A stretch of 64,000 nt of DNA from Vandiemenella viatica (Eukaryota > Arthropoda > Insecta > Orthoptera > Morabidae). A program made the position numbers and the translations under genes. The stretch is taken from the NCBI GenBank assembly GCA_031002005.1, contig JARYHS010009186.1:107296829-107360828 (forward strand), in the 5' to 3' direction. Below, piece by piece: positions 32,880 through 43,859 of the stretch; position 1 is the first letter of the stretch, and each line of letters begins with the position of its first letter. The notes under the pieces were generated by a model that had not been told where the DNA came from, searched no databases, and saw only the letters and a list, made by a program, of their open reading frames with translations.

Positions 32880-34065
32880 CAAAGCCACAATGGTGGACAT
32901 GCAGAATGGATTTATTTATTTATCAATCTTGTTCCATGGATCCCTGCTGAGGAAGTACCTCTGGGATGTGAAACATGTCATTGTTGATACATATACACAT
33001 AATATGAGTCATATCATAGTAAATATATATATATATACATATTTTACAAATACAAGAAATAATAATAAACATACATTTTTGCAACTGAGTTTTGCAAACG
33101 TCATAATGAGTACAATTAATTATTGTCTTCAAATTCTTGAATGGAGTAGAAGGAGTTGCCAATAAGATAATCTCTAAGTTTTTGTTTGAATACATCTTTA
33201 TTATCTGAAAGCTGTTTTATACGATTAGGTAGTTTATTAAACAGATGTATCCCAGAATAATTAACTCCTCTTTGTACTAATGACAGAGATGTTTGTGTTT
33301 TATGCAAGTTATTTCTGTTACTTGTATTTAAACTGTGTACCTGTGAATTAGGTGTAAACAGGTTAAAATTTTCTATGACAAAGCTCATGAGAGTATATAT
33401 ACTGAGAATACATTGTAAGAATATTGAGTTTCTTAAAGAGTTGGCAAGAAGTTCTTGGTTTTACCCTACACAGAAACCTAATAGCTCTTTTCTGTGCTAT
33501 GAAAACTTTTTTACTATGTGATGAGTTTCCCCAAAAAAGTATGCCATATGACATTACTGAATGAAAATATGAGGAGTACACCTGTTTCATTAATTCTAGA
33601 TCTGCTGTTAGAGAAAGTGTTCGTATTGCGAAGGTGGCACTACTTAACTTTGTCAGTAGTGTAGTGATATGATCATGCCAACAGAGTTTCTGATCTATTT
33701 TAATACCAAGAAATTTTATACTCTCTGTTTCTAAGACTGTGTTGTTTTTATAGTTAATACATATATCTGGCTGTGCATAGTTTTTTGTTTTAAACCTAAT
33801 ATAATGTGTTTTTTCAAAATTTAATTTTAATGAATTTGCCTTAAACCAATTTGCTACTACTCTAAGTACTTCATTTACATTAAATTCTATAGTACTGTTT
33901 GGTGTTTTACGCACAGTCAGGTTAGTGTCATCTGCAAATAAAACACTCTTAACTATGTCGGATTAATTTCCAGGAAGGTCATTGATGTATAACAGAAAGA
34001 GGAGGGGACCTAAGACAGAGCCTTGTGGAATTCCATGTTTTATTTTCTCCCAGTTTTTTTACTAC
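32880..34065 (-). mobile_element. LINE fragment: RT catalytic box to C-terminus and 3' UTR
   Basis: Read on the minus strand from 34065: [20 protein letters not shown], a frameshift, VLFADDTNLTV (the FADD catalytic box), then frame 33914-33363 with WFKANSLKLNFEKTHYIRFK, KFLGIKIDQKLCWHDHI, SYFHSVMSYGILFWGNSSHS, KRAIRFLCRVKPRTSCQLFK and LNILTMYSQYIY. Frame 33388-33116 ends it with SLVQRGVNYSGIHLFNKLPN, RIKQLSDNKDVFKQKLRDYL and NSFYSIQEF. About 230 bp of 3' UTR follows. This is the best preserved LINE in the window, with only a few lesions. A 25-bp imperfect direct repeat flanks it (32844-32868 and 34078-34102). Confidence 0.85.
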
Positions 34066-34109
34066 CACTTGTGGTTAGGTTGAAATGCGGCCTAGATCAG
34101 AATAAAAAT

Positions 34110-34870
34110 AGTTATCTTGTTACCATACATCGTAAGCTTAATTGGGAATACCTGGAAGCAGTTTATATAGCGATACACGTTTTGTTACTAACTTGGTTCT
34201 CATGAAATTACTAACAGTAATAGATAAATTCTTTGTCCCTTATGGAACAACAAAACCATTCTGGTACAGACTGCATTTAGACCTAACCACAATCTCCATT
34301 AAATTGCCGCTATAGAATCAAACTATGTAGACATACCCACATACGTGTATTTGAATCGCAAACATTATTTGCAGTAACAACATCGTTTGCTTCATCAAGA
34401 TTCCTAGATTGCATAGCATAATTTAACACATTTAATTTCATCATACACTCATACACTGTCAGTATAAACAGCAACGTGACGAAAGAAAGCGCAATACTAA
34501 ATTCACTGAATAATGATGTAAAACACACCCCTTTTAATCTCATTTTCAACACTCGTTAAAAAGTAATGCTAGTCTATTATGTGCAGAATAGCGAGGTATG
34601 CTGATTTTCTACATTACACCAACAAAAATTTGAGAACAAAGTCATCCCATTGAGAGCTATGACTAAATATTTATAGACAGGCACCGAAGTTTGCATAACC
34701 TACCACCCACTTCAACAACGATAATTAGAATTCAACTTACTTATGATATGATATTCCAGCTTCTTTCCTCTATTGCCTATTTGTGCAACCGTATGCAAAA
34801 CAAGATGGCATTATAAAACACTTATACACATTACAAAATGAAATAATCACAGCATCTAATACAATGTGAA
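34110..34870. other. No gene seen
   Basis: Spacer with no domain-bearing frame. CTTTGTCCCTTATGGAACA near 34231 resembles LINE 3' UTR text but is too short to assign. Confidence 0.35.
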
Positions 34871-34889
34871 CATCGCATTTGTTTGGGAT

Positions 34890-35120
34890 CGCAATACCGC
34901 CGCTGCCACCACTGCGCATGCGTGAGAGTGTAGAGCCTGCTTCGCAGATTTAACGTCACTTCTCATCCATATATTTCCTTCCCCCATGGTTGCTGGCCGT
35001 TCGTCAACCCACACGGTGGGCGGTCGCTAATATGATTGGAGCAGGGCGAAGGTTCACCCGCGAGGACAAAAGCTTTGGGAAATATGGCGACAAGTGACAA
35101 GCAACTCAGCTTTCGGAGGA
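34890..35120. promoter_or_regulatory. GC-richer patch with a palindromic NRF1-like site
   Basis: CTGCGCATGCGT at 34912-34923 fits the NRF1/EWG consensus (YGCGCAYGCGCR) in all but the last position. The surrounding 200 bp is clearly richer in CG than its flanks. In insects such sites mark housekeeping promoters. The nearest downstream plus-strand gene start I can place is ATP13A1 (about 41.97 kb), so this could be a distal promoter, a promoter of an unseen gene, or a chance match. Confidence 0.3.
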
Positions 35121-36255
35121 TTCCTCGCGGTAGATAACAACAGGGACATAGGCAGCCTATGAAAAATAGTGACACAACACTTGAATAATTCCTTTTACTT
35201 CGTTCATGAATGCTACCCGAAGCACACAGTGGAGGGAGAACTCACTGCTGGCTGGAGGGCCGAAGTGTGCGGACGGGAGTGTGATACTACCACCGTTATC
35301 TGTGGATCTGAGGTGCGCTTCCCGTCGCCTGCAGTGTCAACAACAGTGCGCGGACACGGTAATGTGCCACAAAGAGTACGACAGTTTGCAAAATATCAGG
35401 GCCCGAAAAATACACTTGAGAGAGTGTTCCATTTAACCAGGGACTTGTTTGAATGAGCCTACAAAACTAACAAGACTGTTTACATGTTATATTTTGTGTT
35501 ATAACTGTGATCATTTAGTTTGTTAAATAGATTCAGTACCTTTTGTTAACCCATTTTGAGTATCATTTGTAAGCCCCTGATACGTGTCATGTGCGAAGCT
35601 CAATGTTAATATGTTGATAGAATAAGATCAAGTAGTTTTTATTGCAGACGCAATGCAGTGCGCCTAACAAGTTTAAAGTAGAGCAATCACTAAAGAAACT
35701 ATTACAACTTCTTCACCAAGCTATCTGTAAATTAAATGGTGGCCTCAGAGTTCCTGTAGATGAAGGCTCTCGATCAATCAGTTGTCATGCTGCGTTAACG
35801 ACTCGTGGTTTTATTGAGGGTCCTAATTTAATACTTCAGTCCTGACTTTATGGCGATTATAATCAAGAAATCATCACTGAAGTGTTCTGGGAATATCATC
35901 GCAGACAATCGTGTCTATATAAATTAGTCATTATATAAACTCAACGAAGATTCATTTTTCTCGACTTGAAATTATTGTATGGCAACACTCATGTGAGACA
36001 TCAGCATTAAAGTGCACCATGGTCTCATCAGTGAGCATAATTACCAACTATCTGGAATGTACATAAATACATTCCTCTTAAATTAATACAAATTTGTAAT
36101 CGATTGCTTGCGTTGAATACAATAACATGACACGAAATGCATAATAACAAGATTAGTCACGGCTGTGTTGCTGTCCAACCAGTGGGTGTGATTTGTTTCT
36201 ATTCTATGTGTCCTTGGCCACTGATCAATGAGTCAGCTATTACAAATTACTCGTC
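35120..36255. other. No gene seen
   Basis: Two overlapping plus frames (35169-35456, 35206-35436) and one at 35642-35845 have no recognisable domain. An untranslated first exon cannot be excluded. Confidence 0.35.
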
Positions 36256-36258
36256 TTA

Positions 36259-37208
36259 AGGCGGGTTTACACTGTTCAATTTTCGCAATCACTCCGGATG
36301 AATCACTTGCAGTGAAAGGTAACTGAACTGTGTAAACTGAGAATCATCCAAGATGACGGATGAAAGAAGTTGGCTCCGATTTAACTTTTAGCTCACTTTC
36401 GGTGTATCACTCGGATGAATCATCAAGAGTGACTCGTGTAGACAGTCAAAATGTCAAGGTGAAATCTCTTTTTAGATCGGTCGCCATTGTTTATTTCTGA
36501 TTGGTGTTGTTTTGAACACATAATTGTATTTAAATTGAAAGAAGAAACATTTCTTTATTTTTAAAATCTTTCCATTTCAAACGGTATTTATAGAACCCGA
36601 AATTTGAAAATTAGAAAAATAAAAACATAAAGGATAGGGCTACGGAGGACATGATTAATTAACTGAATCTCCCATTTTTGGTGTTCTAGCGAATTACTAG
36701 AGTTTTAAAACCAGAAAAATGTTGTGTAAATTGTGCTTCCAGGTAAAATGTGTGTTTCAAAGCAGTTACCAGTTGCAAGAAACCTTGAAGTAGTATTTAA
36801 CTTCAGTTTAAGCTGAAGACTTTTTCTCATTAGTGTCGTGTCTTGTAATCATCGGTGAGCTTTTTGATACCAAATCCGGGTGATTCACACATTCGAAGGT
36901 GATTGTAGAATGTCATTTTGTCTTCCAATACCCATCCTACAACACCGCAAGCTCTAATTTCTCGACTACCAATTTCTCTTTTTTCAATTAACTTTCTGCA
37001 CGATGTATCATTTAATTCCTTAGGCGAGGTTTCTGAAAATTAAATCGACTCCAAGAAGCACAAGTTTGTTTGTCGCCATCTTGAAATGGATTGAATGGTT
37101 CATTTGTGATAATACAGTACATGTAAACGAAAAATGAATTCACCTTCACTTTTACTGCGAGTGATTCGTCCTGAGTTATTACGACAAGTGAACCTTGTAA
37201 ACCTGCCT
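36259..37208. mobile_element. PIF/Harbinger-type non-autonomous DNA element
   Basis: The left edge AGGCGGGTTTACACTGTTCA (36259) is the inverted counterpart of the right edge ...CCTTGTAAACCTGCCT (ending 37208). The inverted similarity continues inward for about 75 bp (GGATGAATCACTTGCAGTG on the left against CACTCGCAGTAAAAGTGAA from the right). The element is bounded by TTA on both sides (36256-36258 and 37209-37211). A 3-bp TTA/TWA duplication with long GGGTTTACAC-type ends is the signature of PIF/Harbinger elements. The 950-bp interior has no transposase frame, so it depends on another copy for movement. Confidence 0.8.
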
Positions 37209-37568
37209 TTAGCTTTTACGTTACGGAGACTCGTATTAATCCAGCCCACGCACCGTGTGTTTTGCACATACTCAAGCTCGACGGAACAGCTGTTTGACTG
37301 GCAATTCGGAATTCTTATTTTCTCTGTAATTGAATGTACTAAACCGCGTTTACACTACGTCTGGTCTTTAAATGGGTAGAGTTAATTATACCTTATACTT
37401 AAATGATAATGGAGCAGCACTTGGCTGCATAAATGTATTGTTTAGGATTATTACATTGAACTCTGAGATATTTGTATTGCCCAGTTTAAATGGAGAAATC
37501 CTGTAAATGGTATTGTACACAGAGGCTGTGAACGATATACACAGGTGACAGATTTATTTGGTCCTAAG

Positions 37569-38636
37569 TAGTGTTGCAAACTGAAAAAAGCAAAATGTTT
37601 TTTTTTCAGATTTGTGAAAAAAAAACATGAAAAAAAACTTAGCACCCTCGTTTTTTTTCTAAATTTGGTGTTTTTTCAGAATACTATATATTTGATAAAT
37701 TATAGTTTTATTTATGGAACTTACATTTTACATGTGTGTTTTAAATCTTACTAAATCATATAATATCTTACATAATGATTCATAAATGTATCTATATAGG
37801 TAACATAATTTTTTATTCATCTTATATGTCGGAACCACATTCACTAGTATCAGTACTACCAGCACTAGTTCGGTCGGAGTTGGAATTTTCTGTTTCTTCT
37901 TCTGTCCCCTCTAGATCCATAACTTCAGAAATAGTTGTACTGGTTGTATTGTATGCAAAAGCTTATGAGTTTGAAATTTTAAATTGTGAACAAAGTACAC
38001 ACTGTGCATAAAGACTGCGCCGATAGTTCCATACTACGGTCTTTTAAGTTTGAATTTAAATCTATTATCATACAAAATAGGAGCTTTATTTCTTTTCAAT
38101 CGTTGGTTTACGTTAACGGTTGCAAGGAAATTATTCATAATTACTGACAATGACTCAGTATTATCACTATACGCTGCGAGTTTAACAAGTATACGAATAT
38201 AAGGAAAGCACAAGTAATAAAAAGAGGCAAAAAACCGTAGTTAAATTTCCTAATTTTTTGAAAAGATTCGTAGGTCTACAGATAAATTTGTAGGGCCTGG
38301 CAGCACTAGTTCAAATAGTGAGTATCAATCCAAACAATGGGGAACGGGGATTCCTTCTCACTCAACCTAGCCTTTTCGGGAAGTCCCCTTTCGTAAAAGA
38401 AAACTTCAGTCGATGTTACCAATATTTTTGTATTTTTTTTTCTACTGAACCAGAAAGTTATAGTAGATTTAAAAGTAAGATAAGTACTTAGTATAAACTC
38501 TAAAACAGTCATTTAAATGATAAATGCCTTAAAAATTTGAATTTTAGTTGTTATGAAAAACAACATGTCCCAGAAAAAAAGTTTTTTTTTCATGTTTTTT
38601 TTTCACGTCAGAAAAAACTGTTTTTTTACAACACTA
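37569..38636. mobile_element. hAT-type non-autonomous DNA element with exact 8-bp duplication
   Basis: The left end TAGTGTTGCAAACTGAAAAA and right end (reverse complement TAGTGTTGTAAAAAAACAG) form short inverted repeats. The flanking 8 bp, GTCCTAAG, is identical on both sides (37561-37568 and 38637-38644). An 8-bp duplication with TAGTGTTGC-type ends is hAT-like. The interior minus strand near 37990-37830 encodes an acidic stretch ending SSTDTSECGSDI-like followed by a stop, possibly the tail of a former transposase, but no hAT dimerisation motif is visible. T-rich and A-rich runs sit just inside both ends. Confidence 0.85.
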
Positions 38637-39189
38637 GTCCTAAGCAATTCAGTGTCTTATATATTCGATAACGGTACAATTTACTAGTTCAAGAGATTTG
38701 TTTGTTTGAGGTTGATAAATTGTGGTTTGAATATTTTCTGTTTTGGGAGGTCTGAATTCCCTTTTTTTAGAGTGTCACTGAGAAAGTAGTACTCTTGGTA
38801 TGCTACGATTCTCTCGGTGTCCCATAATTTATACAAACAAAAATGTAAAAGATCGTTTGTTCAAAATATTAAATCTCCAAAACTTCTACACCGAATTTGA
38901 AATTTTGATGCAACGTTACATTCGAATTCGTGTGTGTTTTTATAAAGGTATGACATATATTTCATTAGTGTTTTTTTCATTATTTATAGTTTTTTGTTTT
39001 GTTTCCCTTTTCAGTGATTTGGAGGTTTTTTTTTCTTATTTTCATTTTGATTTGTTAGATTTTTTATTCTTTTCTTGGCTGTCTCGCACGTGTAACACAC
39101 ACTATAGCGCACGTGCAACCAATTATTCCGAAATTACAGATTTCATTCCTTAGTAATTTTTTGATTACAATCATTCGTTCCTTTAGGCT

Positions 39190-39590
39190 AGTAAAATGGT
39201 TGCAGTTTCTGATTGTTTCATTACAATGAATATATCGGCTGAAACAATGCTGATAAATATAATAATCCATCACACTCAAAGAAATATCAGGGAGTTGTGT
39301 GAGAGGGTCAGGGTTCTTGACTCTCATCCTGTGAAGGCTCAGACTGTTGAGGCGTGGCCTGACGTGGAACCGCCTTTGGAGGCTCCGCCTGTGGAGGCTA
39401 AGCCTGTCAAGGTTCAGGCTATAGGGGCAGAAAATAAAGATGGTGGGTTGGAGGACGTTGAGAAGGGTGGTTAGAGTGCTGATAACAGGTCTTAGGAGAA
39501 ATACGGATAGGAGGGTAAAGAAACCAGACACTTCAGAAATTCTGGGGAAAAATAGTTTTGAGCTGTTACCAGAGTCGGGTTCGAGTGTGG
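39190..39590 (+). mobile_element. Possible LINE ORF1-like remnant with a VEA/P repeat
   Basis: The frame 39196-39474 has an RNIRELCERVRVL segment and then a short repetitive stretch (PVKAQTVEAWPDVEPPLEAP then PVEAKPVKVQA) coded by near-repeats of a CCTGTGGAGGCT-type 15-mer. After a frameshift, RRVKKPDTSEILGKNSFELL resembles the NRFEVL-type motif found before zinc knuckles in LINE ORF1 or gag-like proteins. The resemblance is weak and class is uncertain. Confidence 0.35.
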
Positions 39591-39990
39591 CACAACCAGG
39601 TTTTCACTGTGCAACCTCGTGATGGCTCCACCATGGTATTGTCTGTGTTTAAATGGCATGGACTTAAACCTATGATCAGTCTGAAGTGACCATTGACTGG
39701 AAATGGTTATGTTCAGCCAGTTGTAGACCATTTGCAGCGATTCATGGCATTCATGTTACCAAACAATGGCGGATTCTTCCAGTGCACCATGTTACCGGGC
39801 CAAAATCGTTCACGATTGATTTGAGGAACATTTTGGACAATTTGAGCGAATGATTTGATCACATATTTCGCGATACACAAATCCAATTAAAATATTGTGG
39901 GACATAATCAAAAGCTCAGTTCATGCAGAACGTCTTGCAATTGCAACTCTTTCGCAATAATTATAGACGGCTGTAGACATAGGATGTCTG
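39590..39990 (+). mobile_element. Tc1-like transposase remnant (C-terminal DDE region)
   Basis: Consecutive broken frames read VQPRDGSTMVLSVFKWHGLK, LTGNGYVQPVVDHLQRFMAF, a shift, then APCYRAKIVHD-FEEHFGQFE and TNPIKILWDIIKSSVHAERL. These match Tc1-family transposases: G-SVMVWG-FSWHG, the DNAPCHRA block holding the second catalytic Asp (lost here), and SPDLNPIE-LWD holding the third residue (NPIE changed to NPIK). The catalytic Glu is therefore gone. N-terminal half and terminal repeats not found. Confidence 0.7.
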
Positions 39991-40014
39991 TATGTTTCTT
40001 CGAGGTACTCCCGA

Positions 40015-41065
40015 CTACTATTGTAACGGATGTCTTTTTTGCGGATGCAGATGCGGATGTTCAGTGCTTAGCATCAGCCAATGCGGATGTTTTGCGGAAG
40101 TGGAGGTGTATAAATAGATTTATAATTATTTACATTTTAATATTTTATCAAAAATAAACTTTAAATCAAAATAAGCATATTTTTTATGCCAAATTATTCA
40201 TTTTTCTTAAGTAAAGGCCATTTCCAAATATTAATTTCATAGTAATTAATTTTTTGTCTCATCTTTCAACAAAAAAAAAAAACCGTGGGATGATTTCACA
40301 TGCGAATTAAATTATTTACATAACCACGCACGCATCTAAAAAACAATCTTTGTGATATGAATGTTTTTTGTCATATGAACTTTGCGGAGTTCGCGACTCG
40401 ACTAATTGAAGCGTCATGCCTTTCCTCCGCTCTAGCGGACCATTCAAAGTCTAACTTGTAGGACCTACAATGGTCCGATTTTCCGATAAAGGACTCATGA
40501 TGGGCTGAGGAAGGGATTACAGAGCTACATGTAGGACGTGTTGCATATTGTTGGACTCCCAGACAGCCAACACGGGTTCTTGCCATCCAAACGCTATGAC
40601 GTTGGATCATGATTGGAGGAAGCATCCTGCGTTTGTGCGATAAGGATACTGCTGTGCGGCGAGAAAGTACGAGTCGAAAGGATTGTTTGGAACATTTTGT
40701 TGGATACCTTCTAATAGCGTGATTGGGTGAGCGCATTCTACGGTAGATCTACACGAATGTCTTATAAGTTGGGCCGTGAATATGCCGCTTTACTTTACAT
40801 GTAAGTTTAAATTTGTAAATTCGTCGCTTAGGTAATAACACTGTCCAGTTCATTGCTGCTTTTATTGCAAGATCGCAAATAAAACAACCACGTTGTTGTT
40901 AGCTTAGAGTAGATGCGCTTAGTCTCTTATAAAGAGAAAAGAATAATATATATTGCAATATAATCAAAACATCGGCTATACATCCGCATTAGAAATTGCG
41001 GATGCGCTGGTAGGATTTAACCCGAAAGTTCCGCACTTGCGGATACGGAGCTCCGTTACACCCCT
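40015..41065. mobile_element. Possible hAT-like element with GCGGATG-rich ends
   Basis: The left side has TTGTAACGGATG (about 40020) followed by three or more GCGGATG repeats. The right side, reverse complemented, has AGGGGTGTAACGGAGCTCCG (about 41070) followed by TATCCGCAAGTGCGGAA and further GCGGATG-type repeats (40980-41040). TGTAACGGA near both edges and short internal repeats fit a hAT-like element starting with a CAGGGGTGTAACGG-like end, but no clear 8-bp duplication was found and edges are uncertain. The interior (40370-40740) has only an unrecognised minus frame. Confidence 0.45.
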
Positions 41066-41280
41066 ATTTCCGACGATTTGTTGAGGCCATGCCATGTCGG
41101 ATTGCTTCACGGGAAAAAGGAGGACCCCCAACGATGTTAGGAGGTATCCCACGATTTTTGGCACTTCAATGTAAAATACATTAAAGTGAATAAGGGGGCA
41201 TCTAATAATGTATCCAATTATACAGCATTTCGTTACCTGCACATAGCATAACCTCTGTCTATAGATTAATAACAAAATCA

Positions 41281-41500
41281 TATATTAGAATAATGAACGG
41301 TAATGTTCCCAATACACTAATCCGTGGAGCACCTGTTTTTACTTCCATCTTACTTGGTATTGCATTGCTCACTTTCAAGTTAGACATTTACTGCCTACCT
41401 GTTCAGTATTCCTCTGCCCAGCCAGATACATCTTCTTTTATCCGAACACAACCACTCTGTTAATTGTCTTAGAAAAATCAAACGGCTCTCCTAATATCTT
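41281..41500 (-). mobile_element. CR1-like LINE fragment, second copy (strongly decayed)
   Basis: Aligns in order with 45-210: TTAGAATAATGAACGGTAAT against TTAGAATAATGAATAGCAAT, CCCAATACACTAATCCGTGG, CACCTGTTTTTACTTCCA, then CCTACCTGTTCAGTATTCC. Many substitutions and short gaps, no open frame. Confidence 0.7.
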
Positions 41501-41966
41501 ACTAATAATAGTTTTTGGATATATGCATATACTTAGAACAACTGTTGTGCAGTCATACAATAGTTTCATAACTTCGCGTTAATATATTTCGTAACAATAG
41601 TGAATTAAAGATTATTTGTGTTTTTCATCAGTTTGAGGCCTTGTGATTTCGCTAGTAAAAGTAAATTTCACGAAATTCTTGTAGTTTGTTTGGTTTCATT
41701 GTTCGTACCATTCTTGGTAGCCAGTAATTGAGCTACTCTGTTTAAACGGAACTATATTTAACAAAGCGTGTTTGCCTGTAACCAACTTCTTTAAATTCTT
41801 GAACTTTCTGATGTACCTAAATTGCTCAATGTTTGAAGAAAAATGTATACAGAGTTTCACGACTTTTGTGAATAGAGTGTTGGTAATAGACAATGAATCA
41901 GAGATCATATTGGGTAAAAGCACCAATGATATCAACAGTAGCAGACCAGATGTTAAATCCAAAATA

Positions 41967-42227
41967 ATGCTGGGGCAAACACGTATTGATGATTTAGTGC
42001 AGTCTGTTAGTTTGCATATTCCTAGAAAATTTCTGTTCCATGGATACATTTTGCCTTTTATTTTCCTTTATGGCATTTGGATTTATATATGGACCTTTTT
42101 GTATGGTGTTGAGGAGTATTATGAAGCCGGTTTGATAGGAGTGGCAGTGATAGGTCTACTGCAGATACTGAGTTGTTTGTGTTGTCATTGGTCTGTCCAT
42201 GTCCAATGTTTTCTGACTTGCAAAAGT
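41967..42227 (+). CDS. ATP13A1: ATP13A1 (P5A-type ATPase), first coding exon
   Basis: Encodes MLGQTRIDDLVQSVSLHIPR, then two hydrophobic segments (about residues 23-46 and 54-72) and the P5A-specific CHWSVHVQCFLTC block (family form GHWSVH--C-LTC). The exon ends after TGC-AAA-AGT at a consensus donor GTAAGT (42228), phase 0, and joins in frame to 53006. P5A ATPases sit in the ER membrane and remove mistargeted transmembrane helices. The N-terminal helices before the actuator domain are a hallmark of the P5A subgroup. Start: I chose the ATG at 41967 because the sequence from there resembles other insect family members; the frame stays open upstream with in-frame ATGs at 41811 and 41829, which would add 52 or 46 residues. 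Confidence 0.85.
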
Positions 42228-43184
42228 GTAAGTAAATGATGACTTTATAATTCAATACATTTAACCAGTAATGCTTTGGAGACAGCTGTGTGGTTTACTC
42301 CACATTATTGGGGTCAAGTTTTCGTCGTGATACAATGAATGCATTAATGCACGTATGATATAAACAGATTTTCAGGAGGCAATATTATCCGTAGTTTCGT
42401 TAGGCTGAAATTATTGTTATTAATTGCGATTGAGTTCATGCCTTGGTGGCAATTTCCCTGTGTACCTAATTACGACTCGTCCATATTTCTACCTCAAAAT
42501 CCGTACCATTCTGTGGTATATTGATCACTAGCTCGTGTAATTTATTCCAGTCTCACACTTCCTTATCTAAATATGAAATCTTTCGCTCTGCCTCTGGCCA
42601 GAAACCAATTGATCATTTATTATTGTGGTCCTATCTTTCCTTCCACATGTTGTTTCTGGAAATGATTCCACTATAAAGTAATTGACCCTATACAACCTAA
42701 ATAGGCCTATTGTTTGAAAATAATATGCCTTGTGGTTGACTACTGCATGATTATGATGTCATTAGTTCACATATAGTAGTGTAGTTATGGTGTAATTACT
42801 ATCCCCAGTTAGCTCAAATCTTTCACCAATATTTATCCAGGCCAGTATTTGCTACCCATGACGTGGAGTCCCATATTTCAGAGCTTGACAGGTGATTGTA
42901 AGTAGTTCCACTGTGTCATTGTGTAAACTACTATCCATTGTCGTATTCTGCTAAACAATGTTTAATTGATAATTTTGTTTTAGCTATGGATTTTTAATGC
43001 TTTTTAACCAATTTACAGATGCTAATAATGTAAGCCTTTGTTGTTCACTGTTTTAAAAATCTTTTGGGATTACTGTAAATCATGATTCCGTGGGGAATTG
43101 ATGGCATAATACTGTTGTAGAAATACTGTTCGAAGTACATTTAGCAGTTTTGCTGTTGACTATTGCAGTATTATGAAGTCATTA
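42228..43184 (+). other. ATP13A1 intron 1, first part: nothing recognised
   Basis: Follows the GTAAGT donor. AT-rich, no repeat or frame identified before the palindromic MITE at 43193. Intron 1 as a whole runs 42228-53005 (10,778 bp). Confidence 0.6.
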
Positions 43185-43192
43185 GTTAATGT

Positions 43193-43530
43193 GGGTAATA
43201 TCAAGATGGGGATACCGCTGCGGCCTCGCATAGTAAACACACAAATCATGTGGTATATATGACATCATTCTGACGTATTCAGTCTGCACGTACCAACACA
43301 GTAATAGCTATAGTTATGATCTGAAAATTGGATATCTGCAATATCGTGCGTTATAGTTACGTCCAGGCTGCATTACGACCGAAACGGATATTTATAAAAT
43401 ATGAATTCGTCAATCGTCATTTGAGTTTATGTTGTAATGCAGTCTGGACCATACTCACAATGATATATACCACGTGATCTGAGTGTTTACTACACGAGGC
43501 CACAGCGGTATCCCCATTTTGATATTACCC
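43193..43530. mobile_element. 338-bp palindromic MITE with exact 8-bp target duplication
   Basis: Left arm GGGTAATATCAAGATGGGGA (43193) and the reverse complement of the right arm GGGTAATATCAAAATGGGGA (from 43530) match for about 70 bp, continuing through TACCGCTGCGGCCTCG, AGTAAACAC and TGTGGTATATA. A second inner inverted pair, GTCCAGGCTGCATTACGACC near 43361 and TGTAATGCAGTCTGGACC near 43434, makes most of the element foldable. GTTAATGT flanks it on both sides (43185-43192 and 43531-43538). Duplications of 8 bp occur in hAT, P and Merlin elements. The GGG start is unlike hAT and compatible with Merlin, but the family cannot be settled by eye. No coding capacity. Confidence 0.88.
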
Positions 43531-43859
43531 GTTAATGTTTTTGTAGTGGAATGACACAAACTTTTTTGCATTTCCTTCAGTAATTTGTCTTGATCCCCGC
43601 CTCCTCACACACAAAAGAAAATTTCCTACGAAAGTTGTAGTATATGATTATGATCATCTCTTCCATTCCATGTACTACTACTATATCCACCAAGACCTCA
43701 TTTCCACTATATGCTTAATGTACTCCCAGTACTCTTCTCACCTGTTTCCTGTGTTCCTATGACTCTCAGTCAAACTTTAGTTACTGGTTGTGTTCAGCAC
43801 GATTTTTATGCAAACGAATCTAGCTGTCCTCCTTTGAACCTCCTCCTGTATTTATCTAT

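Noticed and set aside
35169..35456. Two overlapping plus frames downstream of the CG-richer patch
   Set aside because: No domain and no clear choice between the frames; kept only as a remark in the spacer entry.
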